Assembly (NCBI GenBank): GCA_036971475.1
Contig: JBAIZL010000003.1
Coordinates: 109,111,570-109,175,569, forward strand
Reading direction: 5' to 3'
Origin: Prosapia bicincta
Taxonomy: Eukaryota > Arthropoda > Insecta > Hemiptera > Cercopidae
Length of the DNA: 64,000 nt
A model generated the notes under the pieces. It made no database searches, had not been told where the DNA came from, and saw nothing but the letters and a program-made list of their open reading frames with translations. Below, one piece after another: positions 23,297-35,060 of this stretch. Every line of letters starts with the position of its first letter. Positions within the stretch are counted from its first letter, which is position 1. The position numbers and the translations under genes are program-made.

Positions 23297-23518
23297 ACCC
23301 CATCTCGTGCCTATTGCTCCTCTGCATTGTCAGAACGTAGCTATGGCTTTTTTGCACCTATCCTCCAAGTGCTCACGCCAGAGTAGCTTCCTATTCAGAA
23401 TAAATCCCAGATGTTTAGCGCTCTCAACGTAGGTTATTTTGGTATTACCTATTTCTATCAACTCCAGTGATTTAGTTTTATATCGCCTAGTGAAGATGAG
23501 TGCCACAGATTTCTGCCC

Positions 23519-24235
23519 TTAAATGCATAGTTCATTCTCCCTGCACCTTGCTTCTGTTACCTCTTGAAGCATTTTTTTGAGGACCTCTTCAAACTGCCCC
23601 CTAACAAGGATAGCTATATCATCCGCATATCCTACCACCTTGACACCCATTTCCCTGAGCGTCCTTAGTAGGCCGTCTACGAAGAGGCTCCACAGCAGAG
23701 GGGATAATACTCCACCCTGCGGGGAGCCCTCCAAGACCATCCCATTTATCGTGCACCAAATCCGGAATGGAGTACTTATACAGTTTTCCAAGGAACTCAT
23801 AATCCAGTTTATAATTCCATCAGAAATACCGTGATTCATAGCTTCTCTCTAGATGGGCAGTCTAGAGGTACTATTAAAAGCCCCCTCTACATCAAGAAAT
23901 GCCCCAATACATATCCCTTGTTGTTGATCTGACCCTCAATAAAGTCCACAACCGACCACAGCGCAGTCTCCACTGACCTACCAGTTCGGTAGGCGTGTTG
24001 GTCCTGATGAAGCGGATACTGCTTCAGAGGTCTCTCCTTCAAGTCGTAGTCCAGCAGCCTTTCCAGTGTCTTTAACATGAAAGATGTAAATCTGATAGGT
24101 CTGAAGTCCTTTACCTCTATATAGCCTTGCCTCCCCGAGATGGGGGGAAGATAACTTTCGTTTTGAGCCACTGCCAGGGCGTGTATCCCAAGTAATATTA
24201 TCTAATCCAGGTAGTATGCGCGTTAAAAGGCTCAA
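23519..24235 (-). pseudogene. LOA/I-group LINE reverse transcriptase core
   Basis: Minus-strand fragments give VKDFRPIRFTSFMLKTLERL, then PLHQDQHAYRTGRSVETALW near 24000, then GSPQGGVLSPLLWSLFVDGL near 23700 and VVGYADDIAILVRG near 23620. These are RT motifs 2 to 5, with catalytic YADD. The wording HAYxxGRSVETAL and PQGGVLSPLLWSL is typical of LOA-type elements. The frame is broken around 23840-23890, where the FLDIEGAFD-type motif would sit. The RT would copy the element RNA at a nicked target; this copy cannot. Confidence 0.85.
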
Positions 24236-24609
24236 AATACAGAATCGCCTCTCTCACCTTTTGCGCTGAGATCACCTGCCAAAGCAATATTCCAGTCCGC
24301 CCTTAGCCCAGTATGGCGGAGAATTTGAGCACCGTCCCCTACCGGTCTAATATCGGGAAAACTGTTCCTCATACGGAGACGCAGGGTTTCCTCAGGGTGT
24401 CAGTAAAGCTACCATCAGTCTTCTTGACAAACGTAAGCTCTCCCCTCGGTCCACCTGCTAACACCTTAAACAGTATAGCAGTGTCACTCAGTGTGGTTGT
24501 CTCTGTGCTTATCCCAAGAAGCACGTTTAACCTCTTTTATAAGATTTTTGTAGAGACTCTGGAAGTCTTTATATGCCTGCCAGGTCTCCGCCGTTTTATT
24601 CTTCTGTGC

Positions 24610-25503
24610 TCAGTTAAAGAGTCTTCTAGTCTCTTTCCGTCTTGCCTCTAACTCGCTGTTCCACTTAAGCTTACCACTCCCAGTGTTTATCTGCGAGAGA
24701 GGGCAATTTTCCTCAAATGACGTGAAAATTGCAGTCCTGATGTAGGCCTCAAAAATGTCCAGTTCGTTTGATGTACCATACTTACCACGGAAGTCTGACA
24801 TCCGCCTCCTCACCGAGGACTTAAAACCTTCCCAGTTTGTCCTTCTCGGCTTCCTAAGCCACACCACATGTTGGACAACTCCCCTCATCGCAGCGGTAAT
24901 GGGCCGGTAATCTGACATGGAAGGCTCATCCGAAACCTGACAGTCATGCACCCACCATACCATCTGTCTATTACAGAAGATGATTTCAAGTACCTCTATT
25001 CTGTTTGAAGTGACAAATGTTGGCTCGGCACCTGTGTTTAAAACCAGTGGGTTTTTTTCAATCAAGAAGGCGAGGAGCTCTTCACCTCGCTCATCTGTGT
25101 CTGTGCTGCCTCACACCTCATTATGAGCATTGTCATCACAGCCCACTAAGATTCCTATATTCCTCTCAATGCAGTACCGAACTAAATTACGTAATTCTGC
25201 AGGGGGCGACTCTCTATTGTGGGCACAGTAAGTGGAGGCCACGATGAACTCCCTGCTCCCACTTACCTCGCTCTTACTTCGAATTCTAACCATCGCAAGG
25301 TCTCTAGTTGAGAATTCTTGAATCAGCGTGGCTTCTAGTCCTCTGACTATCACACATGCCCTGTGTCCCTCATGTTCCCCACTTACGTAGTTGCGCCCAG
25401 CTGCAGTCATACCCCTTATACGGTTCCTGACCAGCCACGGTTCTTGCACTAGTGCAAGTACTGGTAATGTGTGCCTCACATTTAAGCACCTGGTTAGGAC
25501 CAC
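24610..25503 (-). pseudogene. LOA/I-group LINE endonuclease and linker
   Basis: The minus strand from 25503 gives LALVQEPWLVRNRIRGM, then ASTYCAHNRESPP and ILVGCDDNAHNEV near 25120. These are the E, substrate-loop and D-x-N-A-H motifs of an AP-like endonuclease. After a frame break, TGAEPTFVTSNRIEVLEII and SDEPSMSDYRPI (24900-25040) follow, where the usual SDH has become SDY. The linker EAYIRTAIFTSFEENCPL and KLKWNSELEARRKETR leads toward the RT. The histidine-to-tyrosine change in the SDH motif and the frame break both indicate decay. Confidence 0.8.
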
Positions 25504-26670
25504 CGAGGTGCTTTTATGTGGTGCAAGTTAATTTGCAGGATCATTGCTTGAGGGGCAGCCATATCCCCGCCCTACGCCTTCTCCTGATTCACTTTCTCGC
25601 ACTTCTCTTCCGGGTCCTTAGAGGTCCCCCTAAAAGTGAAATCTCCAATTCCCAGGAAGGCCTTCCCATCTCTTGCCATGAGATGCCTCATTTCTGGCCG
25701 ATGCCTCATTCAATCCTAAGCAGTGGAGGTTTGCAGGTCCACCCTCAATGCACTGTAGGATCTTCTACTTCGAAGTGTCAATTTCTGGGTTTTCCATCCC
25801 CATGACCTTGACCAACTGAGTGGAATCCCTTTTTGGTGGGGGTACGAGCACCGTCACTTTCACCCTTTTGATCAGTTCAACAGGCATGACTAGCCTTGTC
25901 TGAGTCCCGACCTCGAGCTTAACTGGAGGTACCACTTCTCTCAGCTATTTTGCCGTTTCCTTCTCAGCACAAATAAATGCTGCGACTACATCCCTTAAGT
26001 TTGTGTCTCTGAACCGCGGAACAAAACCTCCACTAGGAGTGTCCAGAATCTGGTCCGCCTTATTTGCTTCCTCAAGCCTTATTTGCTTTGTGTCCTACTC
26101 ATTCTTCCTGTTGCCTTTGCAACTGGATTTATATCTGTCTCTACGGGGGCCGAAGCCACATCCATTGGGACATATCTTTCGGTAGGTTCTAAGCCCTGAC
26201 CAGTTAATTTTCTTTTTGTTTCTGCCAAGTGTATTCTCACGAGTAGCTAGGGATATTTATGGTCCGCCGCCGCAGAGCCCCGCTTACGGCGGTAAGGCGA
26301 CTTAAGTATTCGGGAGTGGCGCCAGGTGCCCCTGAGGCTCCGTTAAAGACCTTCCTTACCCTTAGTTTCACGAATCTACATCGGCATGGATCGCACAACA
26401 CCTTCAGATCAGGTATGTATGTACCCATCCAGACCACCAACCTGAGATGGGGGTGCTTCTTGGTTGCCGCCCGCAAGGGAAAGGCAGGGCTAGATAACAA
26501 CCATTCAAGTGCTAGGACTGGCCCGTTTTTTTGAGCCGCCTTCATGCACTCACATTTTCCTGGACTTTCCGTTTATAGGAGCCACATACATACAGCTCCG
26601 CTCCACCCGTACCTAACGCCCAGATTAAGCCTCTCCACCACGTCAAGGCCATGCATCCCATAGGAGAGGA
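25504..26670 (-). pseudogene. Degenerate ORF1/5' region of the LOA/I-group LINE
   Basis: The clearest open piece is minus 26545-26237, with EWLLSSPAFPLRAATKKHP and DLKVLCDPCRCRFVKLRVRK. It is less AT-rich than flanking DNA and continuous with the LINE. I infer ORF1 from position only; no zinc knuckle or other named domain is visible. The rest of the stretch has stops in every frame. Confidence 0.5.
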
Positions 26671-29113
26671 TCACGACCAATAAAGTGGTCAAAAAATCCT
26701 ACCAAGTGTTCAGTTCTTCCCATAGTAACTACCATATCTCCTGAGGTCCTGGAAATCCTTCTTCAGGTCGTGCTAAACAATTCTGCTCCAGGTTGCCGCC
26801 AATACTTCGGTCACAAAGCCGTCCTCTACCGAAATAGTGAACTTGATTGGTAAAGTTTAAATTACAGAAAATAATAATTTTATCAATTACTGACTGACGC
26901 AGTGAACTTCGTACCGCCTAAAAGTAAAGGAATGGATTGTCAACATTAGCTGAACTTAATTTAGTATTTTTTAGTAGTCGGTCGAGAAAAGTGGGACATT
27001 CATAGTTCTTGGTTGAATGTTATTTATTGAAGTGCATTCAGATATACAATATTATTGGTTTTTCTTTCTGGCGTGTACACAAAAAGTCCGGTTTTCCGAC
27101 GTGTGAGCAAGCCACATACAGCTGTAATGTGAGAAGTATGTATTTTCAAAATTAAGTGTTGCTTAGCAACCAAAATTTCGAATGAATTCAATGAAATGTT
27201 TTAAGACGTTGCTGGTTTGGTACTTAAATAATGTACATGTTATCTCGTTAGGAAGCTGTTTTGTCGAAAACCTAGCACCGTTTTAGAGGTTAATATTTTT
27301 CCGTTAAAATTAATTGGTTTTGTGGGGTCTAGTGTCATCCCTTTGGGCTACGCCCCTAAGATCTACTTATCTCCGAAACCTTCCCAGGAATGTACTCAAC
27401 AATTTCCCAAAGTTTCATGTGGATCGTATTATTGTTTTCGTAATGCATAAATCTCATTGCCTACATACATACAAAAATTCATCTTTAATAAATCTTAAAA
27501 TAAGTCATACTTCTTGAGAAAGGAATGTTTTTCGTTGAAATTGTGTCAAGTATAACTGAATTGGAGAAAATGTAGTAAATTGTTATTTTGTTCAAAATAG
27601 TTGTCAATCATAATTTACTAAAATGGCAATTAAAAAGTGTTCCTTTTTTAATATGCACTTCCGATTATTTGATTCCGAACCAAATTTTTATTGGCTTGAT
27701 GGAATTAATTAATGTTTACATACTACAATTACTCGAGTGTAACATAATTCGATATATTAAACTATTTTTACAGATTGGATTTTAAATTATGGTCATATAA
27801 GGCAATAAATTGAGCTGTTAGCTTATAATACAACCAAACTGTGTTGCCAAATTCACTGCAATGTAATGTCTAGAGTAAACAAACTAAAGGAAGAAAGTCG
27901 AAGCTGCCTCAGCCAACTAGAGTAACAAATTGCTATCGCTACGATACAGACTTTGGACTGCAAGGGAATCGGGCTGTCAGCTGTGTTTATTCAACAAGTG
28001 CGTTTTACTTTATCTTTTCTTACTCGATTAGAGTTATGATGAGTTTAGCTGTATTTTCGCATTTTGTCTAAAGGTTTTTAAATTTAAAGTTTGTTGTCAA
28101 ATGTAATACTCGTAAGTTTATAATAATTGGGGCGGTTAGAAGTTTTCCATTATTGTTTTCTATTAAGGCAAGTAACTCTGTCCTGTTAAAATTGCACAAA
28201 GAAGACAATTTGTAGTGTGGCCGAAACATGTATGTATAGAGAGCTATATCCTGTTGTGGGTTTTGTGATTATTGTGTTCTTATAAATAGATTATAACGAT
28301 GCTATAAGAAAGTTAATGTATTTGTTTGGCGAGATTTTATATTTCTCTTGTTTAATAAACCTTTGAAGCATTTACCTTATGTAGTCTATGTTCGCAAAAG
28401 TAATTTTGTAGTCTGGAGTTGCCCTTTGTAATTCATTGATTGTAATTCACAGACACACACAAACTCATAGTTACACATGCACGCTGAGACAGGCATTCGG
28501 TAACACAGTCACACACACACAGCAAACCAGCTGACCTATTATAGAAAATATCATTTGTTTTGGGATAAAAGAAAATTTAGTTTATAAACTGTTTTATTCC
28601 CTGGGTACAGTTTTTTAGGGAAACAAAAGCAAAAAAGCCATATATTATAGCAAACTTGTGTACAATTTAAAATTGTTACATTTGTTGTTAATTTGATTAT
28701 TTTTATAGGTTACATGTGTGTCATGGTTCAGTAATAATTGGTAAAGTTGCTTTAAGAATGAAGTTGTGGGAAATGAATGTTTGAGAAAATCCTTCTTATA
28801 TAAGTGTTTTAAAATTAGAAAAATTAAACACAAACCTAAAACTATGTGATTAGATATAAAACATAGAAAATCACTACAGTGGGTTTTTAATTGAAATCTT
28901 TATGTTTAAAGATTTTGCTAGATGTGGGCCTTATTGTGCGTAATAGGCTTATTTAGGAAGAGAATTGAATATTGATGTCTTGCTTTTGTATAATTTACTT
29001 TTGAATAATAGTATCTTTAAACGTACTTTAAGGCAATAACCAGCTAAGTGACCTTCACATAGTATAATGCAAAGTTATAGAAGGAAACAATTATGCTGTT
29101 ATTGCATTTGCAG
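26671..29113. repeat. AT-rich duplicated unit, copy 1 (upstream part, intron-like)
   Basis: This matches 52230-55176 over long blocks and 41385-43057 in part. Shared strings include cttcggtcacaaag, cgtaccgcctaaaagta, aagctgttttgt, ttgccgaaacatgtatgtatagag and tgatttgcgcac-free AT-rich stretches between them. I see no open frame of note and no TE protein. It ends at the 3' splice-like site of exon A copy 1. The block is best described as segmentally duplicated non-coding DNA, possibly intron. Confidence 0.7.
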
Positions 29114-29206
29114 ACTAATGGTGAACCAAGCAGATGATAACTTGGGAAAATACTTGAAACCCTCCGGAGCCCCTTAGAGCTCCCCCGCATCGTGGAGTGC
29201 ACTAAG
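29114..29206 (+). pseudogene. Exon A copy 1: exon-like segment with both splice sites, stop codon inside
   Basis: It is preceded by attgcatttgcag and followed by gtgagttaatggg, good matches to 3' and 5' splice sites. In the frame open in copy 7 it reads LMVNQADDNLGK and then meets TAG. Length is 93 nt against 97 in the open copy. Flanks match those of the other copies on both sides. Confidence 0.6.
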
Positions 29207-29394
29207 GTGAGTTAATGGGTTGCCTATGTTTGCTGTAATGTACGAACAGTTGGGTATTTGGTTGCATTGTGTTCTGATATATAAAGACTTTTAAAAAGAA
29301 AGCAGTACAGTTGTTGGTGAGGATGGGAATAATAAGATGAAACACGCAGATTAAAATAATCGCAACAATTGTAGATCGAGGCTGAGGCCCTATT

Positions 29395-29715
29395 GAGTAC
29401 AACCCTCCTAGATAGTTTCTGGGACCACAGATATCACAACCAACCTAGATAGAGTAGGGGCCCTCTTGGATCACAACCCTCCTAGATAGAGGCTGCAACC
29501 TCAGAGATAACGATCCTCCTAGAAAGAGGCAGAGTCCTCAAGGATCGTGACCCTCCTAGAAATGGGGTGAGACTTTGGAGATCAGTCCTAGAAAGGAGTA
29601 AGACTACAGAGACTCTCATACTTGGGGGCTAATAGATGGCAACCCACCTAGTTGGGGAGCTAGGCTAAGGGCTCAGAGATGGCATACCTTCTAGTTAGTC
29701 CTAGCTACATCCTGA
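29395..29715. repeat. Degenerate minisatellite of about 45-55 bp (cctcctaga motif)
   Basis: The motif ccctcctagatag or close variants recurs about every 50 bp (accctcctagatag, gatcctcctagaaag, gaccctcctagaaatg), separated by purine-rich text ending in cag-agat-like strings. It is less AT-rich than its surroundings. No coding frame was recognised. Confidence 0.65.
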
Positions 29716-29741
29716 GCTTTGGCAAAATGCTTTGCTTACTT

Positions 29742-29850
29742 GTCATGTGTCCAGGTACACCTGGCTCCACAACCCCGCAAGTTTAATATACTCAGTCACA
29801 ATGAGAAGAGACATCGCCACTCCACAGTTTCTTCCCTGACATTGAAGGTC
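29742..29850. repeat. Short dispersed repeat, also at 34170-34280
   Basis: Shared strings include acctggctccacaaccccgc versus acctatctccacaacccgc, and tcagtcacaa followed by agagacat in both. It leads into a CA tract here but into other sequence at 34280. Confidence 0.6.
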
Positions 29851-29919
29851 ACACACACACACACACACAAACAAACACACACACACACACACAAACAAAC
29901 AAACACACACACACACCCA

Positions 29920-29965
<46 letters not shown>
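29850..29965. repeat. (CA)n microsatellite
   Basis: Runs of ca with caaa and caccc interruptions. Open frames here on either strand are simple-repeat artefacts. Confidence 0.95.
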
Positions 29966-29966
<1 letters not shown>

Positions 29967-30099
29967 GTCGTCACTGCCTGCAAATCCAGCTAAATTTGTA
30001 ATTCATTGATTGTAATTACCAGACAGATAATCACACAGAGTAGTCACATACACGTAGTCACACAGAGTAGTCACAGGCTCACAGAGACATACAAAGTTT

Positions 30100-30489
30100 A
30101 TAACATGTGTAATTCCCTTACTTCAGTTTGGAGTTAGAATTGTTGCTAGAATTAGTTGTGTGTAATGTTTAAGGAAGCGAATTGTATATTGATGTTTTGC
30201 TTTTATATAATTGGAGGCATTTTACCGAGCAAATGTGTATTAAAGAATATCTAAAGTAAAACATTTACAACCAAAAATTTAGATAAAATCTTATTAAAAA
30301 AGGAAAAACGTTTATCTTTGAACGTACTTTACGATAGTAAACAGCAAAGGAAACTTCACATAGAGTGATGAAAAGTTTTAGATGGAAACAATTAATGTTG
30401 TTATTGCACTTGCAGACTAATGATGAACCAAGCAGGTTAGGGAAAGCTCTTCGAAGACCCCCGAAAGGCACAAGAGCTCCCCGCCTTGT
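30100..30489 (+). pseudogene. Partial AT-rich unit with exon A copy 2 (5' splice site lost)
   Basis: The flank (gaagcgaattgtatattgatg) and 3' splice-like site gcacttgcag match other copies; exon-like sequence starts at 30416 with actaatgatgaaccaagcag. In the copy-7 frame it stops at TAG after about eight codons. The 3' end runs to about 30489 and turns into unrelated AT-rich DNA with no gtgagt. 30490-31200 holds nothing I can identify. Confidence 0.5.
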
Positions 30490-31454
30490 GTTTTATTTGT
30501 ATAGTTTTTTAAATACGTGATATCCTAAAATTCTAAATTATTTACACGTAAAGTTTTGTTGTATGGGTTTTATTTCATGACCTATATTGACAATAGTTGA
30601 AGATAATCGTTGATACTGTGCTATTAGTACTCGGAGAAATCGTTCAATACAGCAAAGCACATACACACAGAAAGTAACAGAGCATCAGACACAAACATAA
30701 GATTCTGTCTCAGTGAGGTTTTACAAATTTACAAAATTTAAATTTCTGATAGTCATAAACTAAAGTTAAAGTGAATAATTAAAAATCACAATATTAAGTG
30801 GCAAAATAGAAGGAGAATCTCTTTGGAACTTTTGAGATAGACTATTTTGTTTATTTGTCATTATTTATTCGCTTTTTTTCGTTTCTAACTATGGTGGTCT
30901 ATAATTTCTCATTATATAAGGCGTTTAGGGTTGGTCTTAGGTTTGTATTGCTGAAATAATCTAATGAAAAGTTTGTGTTTTACCGAAAATATTGTTTTTA
31001 ATTAAGTTAAAATCCTGGAAGTTTCTCGTAGAATACAAACGGATCTTTATTATCATTGCAATGTTTGATAAAGTTCTATTATAAATAGCAAAATGATTGA
31101 AATTATAAACACACTTTCCTGGTTACAGATGCAGACATCGGGAACAGGCTTCTGAAAGGAAAACTTACGACAACTTCTGGAACCGGAAAATCATATTTTA
31201 AAAATATATAAATTCACTTATATTGTGGACATGGTATGGGTTTGTGTGATACATCGCACTTTGCCTTGTTCTATAAAATACTTTGTCAGTTTATTTGGGA
31301 GCTGTAAAACTTACATGAGGACGATTTGCCTTTAAGGATTACACTATCTATTACAAATATACTTACGTCCTTCATTGAAAGTTATGTGTGGTTTGTCTGA
31401 TACCGTAAACTTATATTACGGATGGTTGGCGGTTTAGATCTATAGCTGATGGCA

Positions 31455-31535
31455 TTTAGGAAGCCAAGGAGTATTATTTCTCATCTCTTGATGTGACATC
31501 TTCATTCAATAACAAAGGAATTCACTGAGGTTTTC
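31455..31535 (+). pseudogene. Possible Penelope-like RT motif remnant
   Basis: The plus-strand frame reads EAKEYYFSSLDVTSSFNNK and then stops. This resembles SPKECYLASLDVTTLFTK at 45330-45390, which belongs to a better-supported Penelope-like remnant. It is too short to stand alone. Confidence 0.4.
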
Positions 31536-31699
31536 CATTTATACTTTACGAAATTCCTTTTCAAAAGGTAAATTTTTAATTAAACAACATTACAGCATTT
31601 TTCAAAACCAAATTCTAAGGTCCTGGTGAACAGTTTCAATCAATTTTGAATATATAGATGAGACTCTGTCAGAGACATACATAGGAGTAGTAGGCCTAC

Positions 31700-31960
31700 A
31701 TGTGGCGTGCATTGCTGGCAAGGTGAGTTATATGCGTCTTGGGAATCCCATTTGCTCTATGCCTGATAACGTCGATGCACGTTATCGGAAATTCGAGAAG
31801 AATTTGCGTCCTCCGTCTCACGTGACCACGCTTGAGCATTTCGTTTCTTATTATTTCCAAGGTCGATCTTGCGCTGTTCGTGTTCTTCTGTAGCTCGCTT
31901 ACGGCGTTTGGCTAATCGTGCAACCTTACCTGCTTCAGGTTCCTCTTGCAGCACAACTTG
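31700..31960 (-). pseudogene. Arg/Lys-rich coding remnant in dispersed repeat D, copy 1
   Basis: The minus strand reads EEPEAGKVARLAKRRKRATE followed by EHEQRKIDLGNNKKRNAQA and RETEDANSSRI. Copy 2 (49960-50165) keeps the same frame with mostly conservative changes (GEVARLAKRRKRATE, RKIDLGNNKKRKAQARSRET) apart from one stop. The spacing of R/K, E and Q resembles the basic N-terminal repeats of some large transposon proteins, for example Helitrons. That likeness is an impression, not an identification. Confidence 0.4.
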
Positions 31961-32045
31961 TATGTTTGCTTCTTATCGTTGTGCAGGCGTCGCTTTAACC
32001 ATTGTAACGATTGTCACAAATTGAACATTCACTCGCATACTTTAA

Positions 32046-32324
32046 AAGTATGATTGCCCAAAACTAAATGCACGTTTGACGGGGAAACCAGGCCACTGTA
32101 CGTTAGCACCAAACGCATGTTTAGCGTGAGGTTTTCCCTAGAAAATGCCATTATACGTTAAACTAGAAGCCCGAAACCCGACACGCGACACGCATACACA
32201 AGTACATTTGCACGCGTGAGTCACAAGTTCTGCTGTTACACTAAGAAATCTAATCTTTTTAGACAAACCTAATGCGAGTGAATGTTGCATTGTCATCCAT
32301 TCCTGCCCTGTGAGTAAAATTTTG
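32046..32324. other. No recognised feature
   Basis: Moderate-GC non-coding sequence between dispersed repeat D and a Jockey fragment. I see no long frame, tandem structure or RNA gene. Confidence 0.5.
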
Positions 32325-32478
32325 TTGCTCTGGCCTCAGTATGTTGTGTGTGTGTGTGTGGATATGATAATTGATACGTTTAAGCAGGATTTTTTCAAAT
32401 ACCTTGCCCATCGTATTCAACAACCTTATCGGTCTGTATGAGTCAGGTTTGCTGTGGCCTTTTCCTGGTTTCAGGAAG
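32325..32478 (-). pseudogene. Jockey-like LINE, short RT fragment
   Basis: This matches 2097-2245 (ctctggcctcagtatgttgt, aataccttgcccatcgtatt, tatgagtcaggttt). That is the RT region encoding the SYRPISLLNTMGK and HNILRPEQ segments. A small (tg)n expansion is present. It is flanked by unrelated AT-rich sequence. Confidence 0.8.
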
Positions 32479-32559
32479 TTAGCGCGTTGATCGTTTTATG
32501 TCAAACGTTTATGAACAAACTTTGACCACTCTAAAGATAAATAATATTACTACCGACTA

Positions 32560-34140
32560 TTTACATGAAAAATATTAGTTCAAAGTTATTTTTTGTAGGA
32601 AAAGTTGTATTAGATAACCTGTTTAAAAAAGTGTCTACTAATGAAAAAAGATAAACACAAACCTAAAACTATATGACTAGATATAAAACAGAGAAGAACA
32701 CTACGGTGGGTTTGATTAGAAATGATTACGTAATGTGTTTCATACTATATTTATTTGTGTGTAGTATTTAGGAAGTGAATTGAATATTGATGTCTAGCTT
32801 TTGTATAGCTCAAAGCATTTTAAAGGGGAAATTTGTAATTACCAATATCTAAAGTAAACATTAATTACCCAAATTTTAGAAAAAATTTAATTAAAAAAGG
32901 AAAAACGTTTATTTTTAAACGTATTTTAAGATACTAAACTGCAGAGAGAACTTCCCTTAGTGTAATAAAAAGTTATAGATGAAAACAATTAATGTTGTTA
33001 TTGCATTTGCAGACTAATGGTGAGTCAAGCAGAGGATGATTGGGAAACGGCTTCTCGAAGTCCCCAGAGGTAATCAGAAGCCCCCGCATCGTGCACTATG
33101 CAAAGGTGAGTTGATGGGTTGCTTATGTTTGCTGTAATGTACGAATAGTTGGGTGTTTGGTTGCATTGTGCTCACAGTAGAGACTTTTAAATAAGAAGTC
33201 AGAGGCTTAAACAGAAAAGAGAGGTAGTACAGATGTAGGTGAGGATGGGAATAATAAGAAGAAACAAGCAGAATTAAAATATTCCAAGAGCGTTGGTACA
33301 AAAGCTGGCAAAATGGAATATATTTACGTCAGGTTCATGCAATTAGATGCTATTAGTAAAAATAAAATAATTTAAATATACGCCCACATAAAATTACATT
33401 TCTTTTAGCGGAAAACCTAGATGCCAGGAACAATTAATGTTTTCATGAAACAATAATGTAACCTCAACGCATGTTACCAGGCAACTATTCTTTAGTCATT
33501 GTTAATATGTTTACAGCAAATTACTATGTAATATAATTACAGTAATAATTTTATATTATTTCCCGAAGTTAATATCTAAATATTGTCTAAAGGCAATCTA
33601 AGTAAATAGTTTACTCTTATATTTCATATTATTACTATATTTGCCTCCATAATATTTAATGCACGCTGATACGGCTTTTGCAAATTACACTTTTCCAGCG
33701 ACAAACCAATAAGGCCTTTACTTAATGTACGAGGCAAGGTCTACATAAAGTTTAAAGAATTTGTTATGTTTAAATGGTCCATTTATTGTTACTTTGATAT
33801 TCTCTACTGTGTTGTTTACAATAGTGCAATAGGCTTCATTTTATGCAGTGAAACTTTGCATTGTGGTATTTCTAACCCATTTTAGTGTTTCTATGATACG
33901 AGTCCTTCTCCATGTATCTGTCGGAAATCTCTTTGCTTTAAAACATGTTTCTAATTACCTTCTTATTGCCTTGTAACTATTGATTAGAATAACTTGACTC
34001 TAAAACTAAGTAATTAATTTTCATTATTATGAGAACACGTTTTTTTCTCAGGGGCTTCAAGGCTAGGATGGAGGCGAATCCCAATTAGCTAGAAACTTCA
34101 ATTTATATAAAAACGTATTTAATTCTGTTTGCGGAATTGT
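32560..34140 (+). pseudogene. AT-rich unit with exon A copy 3 (exon 33013-33105)
   Basis: Flanks match 54830-56260: upstream aacactacggtgggttt, and downstream gatgccaggaacaat and caataaggcctttacttaatg. Exon A copy 3 has ttgcatttgcag before it and gtgagttgatggg after it; it is 93 nt. In the frame open in copy 7 it reads LMVSQAEDDWETASRSPQR and then TAA. Both splice-like sites are kept although the frame is broken. Confidence 0.55.
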
Positions 34141-34624
34141 TTTATAGACTCGGCACAAATTATATTTCGTGTCTTGTATCCAGCTACACCTATCTCCACA
34201 ACCCGCAAGTCTAATGGGTTCAGTCACAAGGTGAAGAGACATGACATCTCCGACGCTTCTATCCTCGCATTGGAGTATCTCTTCAAGTCTCTACAGAGGC
34301 ACTTGAATCTGGCTCCATCATAAACCCTCCACGTATATCTTATACCTCGATTACCTCCTTTATATATATTTTTGGGCGGATTATGTGGATTCCTTGTATC
34401 ATCAGGCACGAGGAAGATGATGGAAGGAGGCAAATATACATGTCAGTGGTCCTCGACGTACATCTTTATTTTATCTTTTGGAATTTCGCATGGAATGGGA
34501 ATTTTATCTTTAGCTGTTCTAGGTTTTAGACTTCACATGATTTTTGTGAAAACCCAATCATATTATGTTGTGTGTATAATAGGGTTATTGTCTTTTATGA
34601 CTAATAATATAATAATATAGGAAT
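34141..34624. other. Unassigned sequence between unit copies
   Basis: 34170-34280 repeats 29742-29850. The rest, including a plus-strand frame of about 80 codons at 34372-34620, shows no recognisable domain and no second copy in the window. I would not call a gene. Confidence 0.4.
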
Positions 34625-35060
34625 ACGATACAAAACATTAAAGTAAAACATTTAATATCAACATGTTAGAGCAAATTTGATTAAAAACCGAAAAACATTT
34701 ATCTTTAAAATTAATTAAAAATATTATACTAACCAGCAAGGAGAACCTCACATAGTGTATTAAAAAGTTATAGGTGGCAACAATTGATATTGGTATTAAA
34801 TATGCAGACTGATAGTGAGCCAAGCAGAGGATGAGTTGGGGCCCGACATCAGGCAGAGCGTAGGGGTGAGTTGTTGGGTTGCTTATGTTTGCTGTAATGT
34901 ATGAGTAGTTAGGTATTTGGTTGCTATGTGTTCTGCTAGGTAAAGCCTTTTAATCTAATAGAGGCAGTAGAGGTGTTGGAGAGGATGTAAATAATAAGAT
35001 GAAACGAGCAAAGTTGAAATAATTAAAAAAAAAAGAAAACCCATTTACGTCTAGTTTATG
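34625..35060 (+). pseudogene. Partial AT-rich unit with shortened exon A copy 4 (exon 34808-34865)
   Basis: The 3' splice-like aaatatgcag and 5' splice-like gtgagttgttggg remain, but the exon-like segment is only about 58 nt (actgatagtgagccaagcag and onward). The flanking gttgcttatgtttgctgtaatg matches other copies. About 35 nt of the exon interior is deleted. Confidence 0.5.

Larger units (their letters stand above)
22084..26670 (-). mobile_element. Decayed LOA/I-group non-LTR retrotransposon, near full length
   Basis: Read on the minus strand, the window holds a degenerate ORF1 region (above about 25510), an endonuclease, an RT, an RNase H and a cysteine-containing C-terminus in the order expected for LOA/I-group LINEs. 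Many frameshifts and stops separate the pieces, so it is inactive. The 5' boundary is placed near 26670, because from there the sequence matches 52230-52440, which has no LOA element beside it. The 3' boundary abuts the Jockey fragment near 22083. No poly-A or target duplication was recognised at either edge. Confidence 0.8.
31205..32045. repeat. Dispersed repeat D, copy 1 (also at 49626-50270)
   Basis: Both copies share tttgtgtgatacatcgcac, a gaggacgatttg block, gatgagactct, taggcctac and a long less AT-rich core ending near cattgtaacgattgtcac. Copy 1 has about 300 bp (31330-31640) missing from copy 2, and includes a short stretch resembling a Penelope-like RT motif. The core has open frames on both strands; the minus-strand one is discussed separately. 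Confidence 0.75.

Noticed and set aside
22423..26534. Plus-strand ORFs within the LOA-type element
   Set aside because: They are antisense shadows of minus-strand RT, endonuclease and RNase H sequence.
29719..30009. His/Thr-rich and Cys/Val-rich ORFs across CA tracts (also 36480-37116)
   Set aside because: Translations of (CA)n simple repeats on both strands.
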